From Chthoniobacterales bacterium (GTDB taxonomy: Bacteria > Verrucomicrobiota > Verrucomicrobiia > Chthoniobacterales > UBA6821): a DNA stretch of 51,517 bases. This document shows, piece after piece, positions 17,817 to 27,542 of the stretch. Each line of letters begins with the position of its first letter. Positions within the stretch are counted from its first letter, which is position 1. The translations under genes were made by a program, and so were the position numbers. The stretch spans positions 1-51,517 of the forward strand of contig JAIEQL010000004.1 in NCBI GenBank assembly GCA_019747735.1, given 5' to 3'. The notes beneath the pieces were generated by a model that saw nothing but the letters and a program-made list of their open reading frames with translations, had not been told where the DNA came from and searched no databases.

Positions 17817-18968
17817 CTAAAGATTCTTCTCAAAAATCTGATAGGTCCGATCTTTATATCCGCCCATCAGTTCTGCTCCTTCTAAAATTTCTGTGTTGTT
17901 AGCCTCAACCCAAGAAACTTCTGAACGCTCATGCTTAGCCTTGCTTCGGCAATAAGCCTCGTAAAAGAGAAGCGCACTGAGGCCTTTATCTCGATATTCT
18001 GGATCAACACCAAGAACACAAAGACGTACATCTTTTATTTTTTGAAACTGAAGGCGCAAAGCCATTTCTAAAAAGCGAAGAAGGCCTTTGCGTTTGCGTG
18101 CTGCATAAAAAACTTCGTTCACATTCGGCAAAGACAAGCTAAAGGCGACTTCACGTCCATCAGCACAAGCAAAGAGAATGAGACTAGGGTCGGCAATGGC
18201 TTTCAAGTCATCAGCGGCATGGAGAAGGTCTTCGAGAGTGATAGGATAAAAACCCCAGTTGCGATCAAGGGTTCTGTTGTAGAGACGATGAACGATGGCC
18301 AATTCACTTTTCAAATTTTTCATGTCAATCGAACGAATTGTGACTTTTGCTCGCTTGCGAAGTCGATCAACAATTTTATTAACGCGCTCTGGCGTCTCTC
18401 TCTGAAGTGGAACCATCCAGCTATATAGCGTGCGTACAGAATGTAGCCCTGCTGCCACGTAGAGATCTGCATAATAAGCTGGATTCCAAGGCATGGAGAC
18501 AAAACTAGGAGTATGAAATCCTTCGGTGAGCACTCCACAATCATCGTTGATGGAAGGGTTGTATGGGCCACGAAAAGAGATCATCCCTTCTTTTTTTATA
18601 ATTTCTGCTGCAGCCTCAAATAAAGTTGAAGCGGCTCTTGGATTATCAATGCAATCAAAAAACCCAAAAAACCCAATACGATCCTTATTGTAGCTATTAT
18701 GTGATCGATTGATGATTGCAGCAATGCGTCCTACTGGTTTCCTATCTCGTAAGACAATGAGTGGCCAAAGGGAACCATGTTGTTTGCAAAAAGCTCCTTC
18801 TGGTTCAATAAGCTTCACAACACTCCCTGGAAAGGGAGGTGTGAAATTGGGGTCAGCTGCATGGAGTAGCTCAGGGATTTGTTCAAAGAGTTTTCGTTCT
18901 TGCTTGCTCTGACAAAGCAAAATCGAAAACGTTTCGGCGACGGCCTGGTTCGGTATAGATGGGATCAT
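17817..18968 (-). CDS. GNAT-family N-acyltransferase linked to sphingolipid-type gene
   Basis: The protein has 383 residues. The C-terminal half has the acyl-CoA-binding pattern LCVLGVDPEYRDKGLSALLF, typical of GNAT enzymes. The N-terminal half resembles the long GNAT-like proteins (FFGFFDCIDNPRAA, FRGPYNPSINDDCG) often found beside serine palmitoyltransferase in bacterial gene clusters. The given ATG start overlaps the upstream gene by 86 bases. A TTG or ATT start around residues 10-11 would shorten this, so the true start is uncertain. Translation is probably coupled to the upstream gene. Confidence 0.8.
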   Translation of the reverse strand: MIPSIPNQAVAETFSILLCQSKQERKLFEQIPELLHAADPNFTPPFPGSVVKLIEPEGAFCKQHGSLWPLIVLRDRKPVGRIAAIINRSHNSYNKDRIGFFGFFDCIDNPRAASTLFEAAAEIIKKEGMISFRGPYNPSINDDCGVLTEGFHTPSFVSMPWNPAYYADLYVAAGLHSVRTLYSWMVPLQRETPERVNKIVDRLRKRAKVTIRSIDMKNLKSELAIVHRLYNRTLDRNWGFYPITLEDLLHAADDLKAIADPSLILFACADGREVAFSLSLPNVNEVFYAARKRKGLLRFLEMALRLQFQKIKDVRLCVLGVDPEYRDKGLSALLFYEAYCRSKAKHERSEVSWVEANNTEILEGAELMGGYKDRTYQIFEKNL

Positions 18969-20154
18969 CGAAGGTTCCTAATTCGCGGGCTAGTTTTGCA
19001 AAAATTTCTAACACAAGATCGAGGTCCTGTGAAGTATGCGTGGACATGAAACTTGTTCTGACAATAGCCTCTCCATAGCGTACTGCAGGATAGACAGCAG
19101 GGGTAGCAAAGATTCCTTCCTCAAAAAGGCGTTGGGCAAAACGAAAAGCTTTGGCTTCACTTCCGATCAAAATAGGAACAATCGGTGTCTGCGTAGAGCC
19201 GATATTAAATCCAATCGATTTAAATCCCTCGTGCATTTTGCGTGTGTTTGTCCAAAGTTGATCGATGCGTTCTGGCTCACTTTGCATGATTTCAAGGGCC
19301 TTGAGTACTCCTCCGACAACGGCAGGAGCAAGAGCTGCCGTAAAAATAAGGCAGCGTGCTTTGTGTTTGAGAAATTCAATGAGCTCGCGAGAGCCAGCAA
19401 TAAAGCCTCCCATAGAACCAAGCGATTTTGAAAATGTTCCCATGACAATTTCGACTTCATCGTTGACTCCAAAATGATGAACTGTTCCCCGCCCTTGTGG
19501 GCCCAGTACTCCCAAAGAATGAGCCTCATCGACATAGGTGATCGCCTCATATTCTTTAGCGACTTGGAGCATTCCAGGGAGATCAGCTATATCTCCCGAC
19601 ATACTAAACACTCCATCCATAATGATCATTTTCCCTGCTTCTTCAGGAAGACGTTTTAAGCGATTGCGCAAAGCAAGTGCTGAGTTGTGACGAAAAGGGA
19701 TGAGTTGGCCAAGAGCTGCCTGGCACCCTTCAATGATGCTAGCATGATTTTCGCGGTCGCAGAGAATCGCGTCTTCTGATTCTGTGAGCGCTATGATGGC
19801 TCCTTGGTTGGCAAAAAAACCTGTTGAAAAAAGTAAAACAGCTTCTCGTTGTAAAAATTGAGCAAGTGCTTCCTCTAGTTGTTCATGAAGAGTAATAGTG
19901 CCATTAAGGAGGCGAGAGCCGGTGCATCCAGCTCCAAAGCGACGTGTAGCATCACAAGCAGCTTCAATAACACGAGGATCTTGTGCTAGTCCAAGATAGT
20001 TATTCGAGCCAATCATGATCTTTTCTTCACCCTGACAGAGGACATGATTACCCCTGCTGTCATCAATGCATCGGAAGTAAGGATAGAATCCCTGTGCCCG
20101 CGCATCTTGCGCATCACGATATTCTCGGCATTTTTTAAAAATGTCTTTGGCCAT
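18883..20154 (-). CDS. Serine palmitoyltransferase-like alpha-oxoamine synthase
   Basis: This 423-residue PLP enzyme condenses an amino acid with an acyl-CoA. The PLP Lys lies in GTFSKSLGS. Other family blocks are SNNYLGL, GAGCTGSRLLNGT, DRENHASIIEG and YVDEAHSLGVLG. The N-terminal GFYPYFR is characteristic of bacterial serine palmitoyltransferases rather than BioF or Kbl. BioF remains the main alternative, since bioA lies about 2.7 kb away. The overlapping GNAT gene supports a lipid role, such as sphingolipid or related base synthesis. Confidence 0.85.
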   Translation of the reverse strand: MAKDIFKKCREYRDAQDARAQGFYPYFRCIDDSRGNHVLCQGEEKIMIGSNNYLGLAQDPRVIEAACDATRRFGAGCTGSRLLNGTITLHEQLEEALAQFLQREAVLLFSTGFFANQGAIIALTESEDAILCDRENHASIIEGCQAALGQLIPFRHNSALALRNRLKRLPEEAGKMIIMDGVFSMSGDIADLPGMLQVAKEYEAITYVDEAHSLGVLGPQGRGTVHHFGVNDEVEIVMGTFSKSLGSMGGFIAGSRELIEFLKHKARCLIFTAALAPAVVGGVLKALEIMQSEPERIDQLWTNTRKMHEGFKSIGFNIGSTQTPIVPILIGSEAKAFRFAQRLFEEGIFATPAVYPAVRYGEAIVRTSFMSTHTSQDLDLVLEIFAKLARELGTFDDPIYTEPGRRRNVFDFALSEQARTKTL

Positions 20155-20249
20155 TGAGTTGATAGTAAGCTTAAAAATTGGTAACTTACTAACTTAATGG
20201 TTTTGTAAAAGCTTTACCAGCTTCTTTGTTATGCTACCACTTTATCACC

Positions 20250-22657
<2,408 letters not shown>

Positions 22658-22676
22658 TTAGTGACTAGCAACGTCT

Positions 22677-22828
22677 ATGAAGACATTGATAGTAGAAGAT
22701 GGTAGATGGAAGATAGGAGTTAAGGCTCTCGGCAAATTTAAAAATTAGTTTTTAAATATCATTTTTTGCCTGCAATAGCACGCCTCCACTTCCATCTCCT
22801 AACTGACAAGAGCATGTTGGTAGGTGCG
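22677..22828. repeat. Intergenic repeat family B, copy 1
   Basis: This stretch aligns with 41781-41930. Shared words are GAAGATAGGAGTT, CGGCAAATTTAAAAATTAG, TTGCCTGCAATAGCA and TTCCATCTCCTAACTG. Its outer parts are partly self-complementary. This copy has lost the perfect terminal hairpins seen in copy 2. It fills the tgt-bioA gap. Confidence 0.8.
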
Positions 22829-22840
22829 TAAGTTTTAATA

Positions 22841-24139
22841 TTACCCTCTCTCCTCACAAGCTAGTGCAAGTGCTCCCACTGCTTGAGTGATTTCTTCTTG
22901 GGTAATGCAAAGTGGAGGCATGAGCACAATAGTGTCTCCAATAGGGCGCGTGAGAAGGCCATGTTTGCGTGCAGCTAAACAAATAGTAGCCCCCATTTTT
23001 TCTTGCCAGGGAAAGGGTTTTTGGGTTGCTGGATCGAGCATCACATCAATGCCTGCAATAAGGCCATATTGCCGGATCGCAGCAACATGAGGAACTGATT
23101 TAAGTTTTTCTAACGCTCTTTGGAAGAACTCTATTGTGGTGGGCAATTTTTCTAAAACAGCTTCTTCTTCAAAAAGAGCAAGGTTTGCCAGTGCTGCTGC
23201 ACACCCCATCGGATGAGCTGTGTAGCTGTGTCCGTAATAAAAAGTTTTTTGTTCGGTATAGGTTCCAAGAAAAGCTTCGTAGATTTTTTCCGTTATCAAA
23301 GTTGCTGCAAGAGGGAGAGTGCCTCCGGTAAGCCCCTTGGCCACGGTGATGATATCAGCAACGACTTCTTCCTGTTGGCAGGCAAACATTTTTCCTGTCC
23401 GCCCAAAGGCAGTCATCACTTCATCGAAAATTAAAATTATGTCATGTTGGTCACAAAAATGGCGCAGTTCTCGTAGCATCCCTTTGGGCCAAAGTCTCAT
23501 CCCTGCTACTCCTTGAATACAGGGCTCTATGAAGATAGCAGCGATCTTCTTAGGCTCTGGCAATGCACTTAGTGCGGCCATTTCGCTGACGTGCTCCACG
23601 GGAAAATGGAAATGAGAAAAGTATTTTGAAAATAAATGAGTATCTCCAAGGCTTGCTGCCCCAACCGTATCTCCATGATAAGCATTGGAGAAAGTAACGA
23701 CACGGTGACGTTCTTTGTGTCCAAGAAGCTGCCAATATTGAAACGCCATTTTCAGTGCTACTTCCATTCCTGTTGATCCATTGTCAGAGAAAAAAACACG
23801 TGGTAATGGCTTTCCTGGAAAAAGCTCTACAAGCCGCTCTGCAAGCTCAATGGCGCCTGGGTGGGTCGTTCCTAAAAAAGAAGTATGGTCCAATTTGCTG
23901 GCTTGACGTGAGATCGCTTCTACGATTTTGGGATGAGAGTGACCATGGATATTGGTCCAAATAGAACTGTTCCCATCAATGTACTCATGGCCATGAATGT
24001 CGCGTAGGATCACTCCTTTTCCAGAAACAATGATCAATGGCTCTTGTTCACACCACTCTTTCTGTTGCGTAAAAGGATGCCAGAGGTGGGTGTGATCACC
24101 TTGGATGAGTTTGGAAATGGTAGTTTGAGTAAAGTCCAC
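22841..24139 (-). CDS. bioA: Adenosylmethionine-8-amino-7-oxononanoate aminotransferase
   Basis: BioA makes 7,8-diaminopelargonate in biotin synthesis, using SAM as amino donor. The protein has 432 residues with a GTG start. Marks include WHPFTQQ, DGNSSIWTNIHGHSHP, GSTGMEVALKMA, YHGDT, the PLP Asp in LIFDEVMTAFGRTG and Lys in VAKGLTGG. No bioB, bioD or birA lies nearby, so the pathway must be scattered or partial. The final codons lie beside repeat family B. Confidence 0.93.
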   Translation of the reverse strand: MDFTQTTISKLIQGDHTHLWHPFTQQKEWCEQEPLIIVSGKGVILRDIHGHEYIDGNSSIWTNIHGHSHPKIVEAISRQASKLDHTSFLGTTHPGAIELAERLVELFPGKPLPRVFFSDNGSTGMEVALKMAFQYWQLLGHKERHRVVTFSNAYHGDTVGAASLGDTHLFSKYFSHFHFPVEHVSEMAALSALPEPKKIAAIFIEPCIQGVAGMRLWPKGMLRELRHFCDQHDIILIFDEVMTAFGRTGKMFACQQEEVVADIITVAKGLTGGTLPLAATLITEKIYEAFLGTYTEQKTFYYGHSYTAHPMGCAAALANLALFEEEAVLEKLPTTIEFFQRALEKLKSVPHVAAIRQYGLIAGIDVMLDPATQKPFPWQEKMGATICLAARKHGLLTRPIGDTIVLMPPLCITQEEITQAVGALALACEERG

Positions 24140-24146
24140 AGAAAAT

Positions 24147-24404
24147 TTAGCTCGCTTTTACTTCGGCCAGCATTTGTTGAGCGAGCAATATATCATGGTG
24201 AGCGGCACGACGGCGTTGATACTTGCGCTCTAGAACTTCAATAAAAGAAGAGAGATCTTGAGCCAGTGGCTTTGTGTAATAAGTCCAAATCGTGGCGTCA
24301 GCTCTTTTGGATTGGAAGCGCCAGCGCGAAGCTTGTTTTGTCACACGAATTTCTCGCTTTACACCATCTTCTTCTCGTACTGTCCAGGAGTGACAATTTC
24401 TCAT
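24147..24404 (-). CDS. Conserved-looking small protein, unknown
   Basis: The protein has 85 residues, basic, with one beta-rich half (CHSWTVREEDGVKREIRVTK...WRFQSK) and a helical second half ending EVKAS. No signal peptide and no recognised family. It lies 7 bases upstream of bioA on the same strand, so it is probably cotranscribed with it. The regular secondary-structure pattern and tight spacing favour a real gene. Confidence 0.6.
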   Translation of the reverse strand: MRNCHSWTVREEDGVKREIRVTKQASRWRFQSKRADATIWTYYTKPLAQDLSSFIEVLERKYQRRRAAHHDILLAQQMLAEVKAS

Positions 24405-24477
24405 GATATCTTTAAAACAATCGACGATATCAGGAGAAAGTAAAAAGTTGAAGTTGAAATGCCGTTACCTTCTATAT

Positions 24478-24610
24478 AACAGCTGGATCCCTACGTCATT
24501 CCCGCGAAGGCGGGAACAAGCAGGGATGCCGCTAACTTCTATATAGTTGAGAACTGGATCCCTGCCTTCGCAGGGATGCCGCTAACTTCGTAGCGGCACT
24601 TCAACTTATT
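24478..24610. repeat. Double REP-like palindromic repeat (family C)
   Basis: Two related units, each beginning CTGGATCCCT, lie in tandem. They contain perfect hairpins TTCCCGC/GCGGGAA, CCCTGC/GCAGGG and GCCGCTA/TAGCGGC. Copies or fragments occur at 606-660, 735-775, 940-1010, 31213-31290 and 39139-39226. They lie only between genes and look like REP sequences. No REP-associated transposase is in this window. Confidence 0.85.
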
Positions 24611-24624
24611 GCCCAGCAATAATC

Positions 24625-25554
24625 ATGAAACCAGTTATCAAAATTTTTCTCTACCTCATGACATCTCTTTTAGTAGGGGTGTTGCTAGCTCCTTGGTTTT
24701 ATAAGCTCGTGCAGCTTGTACCTGCAAAGGGAGAGGGGATACTGGCTCACGCTGTCGCTTTGCTACAGCAAATGCCGTTTCATCGTTATGTTTCTCGAAG
24801 TATTCAAGTTGTGGCTCTCCTGCTGCTCTGGCCTACCGTTCGTTCACTCCATCTGCATCGGCTTTCCGATCTTTCTCTTTATCCTAATGCTCAGCCGTTT
24901 TTGGATTGTGTTTGGGGGCTGGGAGCCGCACTTCTCCCCATAGGATTGCTTCATCTATTTTTTCTTTGGCAAGGTTGGTATCTTTTTTACTCTACTATTT
25001 TATGGGGATCATTTTTTCGTCTGGTGGGCACCGCCTGCGTGGTCTCTCTCTTTGAAGAATTTTTCTTTCGTGGCCTTCTTCTTGGTTTGTGCCGTCGATT
25101 TCTCAAAGGGAAGGCCAATGCGATTTTTACAGCCCTGCTTTTTGCGAGTATCCATTTTCTTAATCTTCCTCACGCAGGAGAAAATAACGTTCATTGGTGG
25201 AGCGGCTTTGATTTGCTACGCACTTGGACTACCGCTCTTCCCTTATGGCCTCTTGCTTTAGGAGCCTTTGGGAGTTTGTTTTTAATAGGAGTGATTTTGG
25301 CTTGGGTTACCTTAAAAACCTATTCGCTTTGGCTTGCCATTGGTCTGCATGCAGGCTGGATTTTCGGAGAACAATTTTTCAATCTTATTGCCCATGATGG
25401 CATTTCTTCCTCAGACTCTCTTTTCCCATGGCTAGGACCTTCTCAAATTTATGGCATGGTACCCATTGGTCTTCTTTTTTTGATTCCGATGGGAATAACT
25501 ATTTTGTTGCTAGATGCTTTTCTGGCAAGGCGGAGAGCGCTAATTCCAAAATAA
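24625..25554 (+). CDS. CPBP-family intramembrane metalloprotease
   Basis: This 309-residue multi-pass protein has the CPBP (Abi/CAAX protease) motifs. Glu144-Glu145 and Arg149 lie in EEFFFRG, His is in ASIHFLN, and a last His is in GLHAGW. About eight hydrophobic segments are visible. Bacterial members cleave or bind prenylated or small membrane peptides, and some give bacteriocin immunity. The target here is unknown. Its end overlaps the convergent CbiX-like gene by 56 bases. Confidence 0.85.
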   Translation: MKPVIKIFLYLMTSLLVGVLLAPWFYKLVQLVPAKGEGILAHAVALLQQMPFHRYVSRSIQVVALLLLWPTVRSLHLHRLSDLSLYPNAQPFLDCVWGLGAALLPIGLLHLFFLWQGWYLFYSTILWGSFFRLVGTACVVSLFEEFFFRGLLLGLCRRFLKGKANAIFTALLFASIHFLNLPHAGENNVHWWSGFDLLRTWTTALPLWPLALGAFGSLFLIGVILAWVTLKTYSLWLAIGLHAGWIFGEQFFNLIAHDGISSSDSLFPWLGPSQIYGMVPIGLLFLIPMGITILLLDAFLARRRALIPK

Positions 25555-26341
25555 TTTCTTCTATCATTGTTTCTGTTCCAATAGCACTCGCATAATAAAG
25601 TGTTTTGCCCTGTAAATAATAAGGGTTGCGTCGGAACACTTCTGCTTGACTTGCTGCAGGTCCAATTTCCTTCTCTATGCCCAGTAATAGCGGGATGTCT
25701 TGGTAGCTGTGCAGTCCATCACTAATAAAAAAAGGAACAACGAGCACATTTTTTTTGCTGGCTAGCGTATGCCAGTCACTGATTAGAGGTGCCTCTTCCA
25801 TGTAGGCAGGAAGAACTTCGCCATAAAGGCCCATTGCTTGGATAAGGGCGACTTGCTCTTTGGCAGCTTTGGCAGAATTTTTATTGAGAGCTGTGCCATG
25901 ACCGACGATGAAGAGTGTTGTTTCCAATGGGTCGAGCTCGGGAGCGGTAGTGCGAGCTTTTTTTAAAATAACTTGGGTAATAGCAGAGTGACTTCCTACC
26001 GGCAGTGTATAATAAAGTGTTTGTGAACCTTGAGTCGTGACAGGCCCTTGTAAAGCCAGTTCGCGAGGGATCACTTTTTGAGTGAAATATCCTTCGCTAA
26101 TAAAAAGAGGGACAATAATGACTTTCGGCGTTCTTACTCCATAAAGTACTTCCCGCAGAGAGGGCTCTTCTTTCCAAAAAGCGCAGCGCACTTCTTGAAA
26201 AATAGAACGGTTGCGAAGGCCGTCTGCATGAAGGTGAGTCGGTTCTGAGGAATCGGGATTTGTCGTGGAACCATGACCAACGAGAAGGAGAGTTACTTCT
26301 TTTAGTTCGGATATTTTATCTCTGTCTAATTCGGTATTCAT
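25499..26341 (-). CDS. CbiX/SirB-like two-domain chelatase
   Basis: This 280-residue protein has two repeated CbiX domains. The first has LLLVGHGSTTNP and VIIVPLFISEGYFTQKVIP. The second has LFIVGHGTALNKNS and VLVVPFFISDGLHSYQDIP. The His of VGHG and the downstream His are the usual metal sites. Related enzymes insert Co, Fe or Ni into sirohydrochlorin. No cobalamin or siroheme gene is in the window, so the metal and substrate are open. Confidence 0.85.
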   Translation of the reverse strand: MNTELDRDKISELKEVTLLLVGHGSTTNPDSSEPTHLHADGLRNRSIFQEVRCAFWKEEPSLREVLYGVRTPKVIIVPLFISEGYFTQKVIPRELALQGPVTTQGSQTLYYTLPVGSHSAITQVILKKARTTAPELDPLETTLFIVGHGTALNKNSAKAAKEQVALIQAMGLYGEVLPAYMEEAPLISDWHTLASKKNVLVVPFFISDGLHSYQDIPLLLGIEKEIGPAASQAEVFRRNPYYLQGKTLYYASAIGTETMIEEIILELALSALPEKHLATK

Positions 26342-26424
26342 TGAGCTTGTTTTGTTACTTTTCTTAAAATCCGATCATTTTTTCATGTATTTTCAAAATG
26401 ATTTGACTAGGTTTTCTTTTTTTT

Positions 26425-27504
26425 ATGAAACATTCTCCATTAGAATTGCCTCACCAGGAAGCTAACGCACGGATGATAGAATTTGCAGGATGGTTGATGC
26501 CTGTCCAATACAAAGGGATTCGAGAAGAACATCAAGCAGTACGTGAGAAAGTTGGAATGTTTGATATTTCGCATATGGGGGAGATTGTGGTTTCTGGAGA
26601 AGGGGCTGCTGCGTGGCTTGAAAGCTTGCTCACCAATCGTTTGAGTAAATGTGCTGTGGGGCAAGGTCAATACACTTTGCTTCTCAATGAAGCAGGAGGA
26701 GTCATCGATGATCTTCTTATTTATCGAATTCAAGAAAAAGAATTTTTTCTTGTGATTAATGCAGGACGTCATGCAGAGGATGTAGCCTGGTTGCAACAAC
26801 AAGTGCCTCAAGATGGAACTGTTCATTTGGAAGATAAGAGCGATTCTTTTGCTGCTATTGCCATTCAAGGACCGTTAGCTGCAGAGGTTCTTACTAAGGT
26901 CTTTCCGATGGTTCCTCTTCCAAAGCGCAATGGAATTGTGGCCCTTGAAAATAATGGATGGATTGCACGTACTGGATACACGGGAGAAGATGGTTTCGAA
27001 ATTTTTCTTTCGCATGCTGATGGAGTCATCCTTTGGAAAAATTGTATTGCTGCGGGAGTGACTCCCTGTGGTCTGGGAGCTCGTGATACCTTGCGTTTGG
27101 ACATGGGGTATCCTCTCAATAGTGCTGATCTTTTGCCTTCACGCACTCCACTGGAAGCAGGTTTGGAGAAGTTTCTTTCTTTAGATGACCCCTTGAAACC
27201 TTATTTTATCGGGCGCGCAGCATTGGAGAAGCAACGTGAGGCCCAATTAGCCTCGCGATTAACTCCTTTAAAATTGTGCAAGGGAGTCGTTGCTCCTCCT
27301 TTGCGTGCTCACTATTCCATTTATAGCGGCGAGCAATTATTAGGGGAAACAACCAGTGGAGCCCTGTCTCCCAGCCTCGGAGAAGGAATTGCGATGGCCT
27401 ATCTTCCAGTTGCCTTTACACAGCCTGGCACAAGCCTCGAGGTGGAGATTCGAGGCAGGCGTTTTCCTATCGAAGTAGCAAAGTTGCCGTTTTACAAAAA
27501 GTAG
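26425..27504 (+). CDS. gcvT: Glycine cleavage system T protein
   Basis: This 359-residue aminomethyltransferase transfers the methylene group of glycine to tetrahydrofolate and releases ammonia. The catalytic Asp lies in GARDTLRLDMGYPL. Other blocks are MFDISHMGE, GVIDDLLIYR and TGYTGEDGFEI. gcvH and gcvP are not in the window. The preceding 83 bases are too short for a glycine riboswitch. Confidence 0.95.
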   Translation: MKHSPLELPHQEANARMIEFAGWLMPVQYKGIREEHQAVREKVGMFDISHMGEIVVSGEGAAAWLESLLTNRLSKCAVGQGQYTLLLNEAGGVIDDLLIYRIQEKEFFLVINAGRHAEDVAWLQQQVPQDGTVHLEDKSDSFAAIAIQGPLAAEVLTKVFPMVPLPKRNGIVALENNGWIARTGYTGEDGFEIFLSHADGVILWKNCIAAGVTPCGLGARDTLRLDMGYPLNSADLLPSRTPLEAGLEKFLSLDDPLKPYFIGRAALEKQREAQLASRLTPLKLCKGVVAPPLRAHYSIYSGEQLLGETTSGALSPSLGEGIAMAYLPVAFTQPGTSLEVEIRGRRFPIEVAKLPFYKK

Positions 27505-27542
27505 AAGTTATTATTTAAAAAGGTTAAGAAAAATTCACCCCT

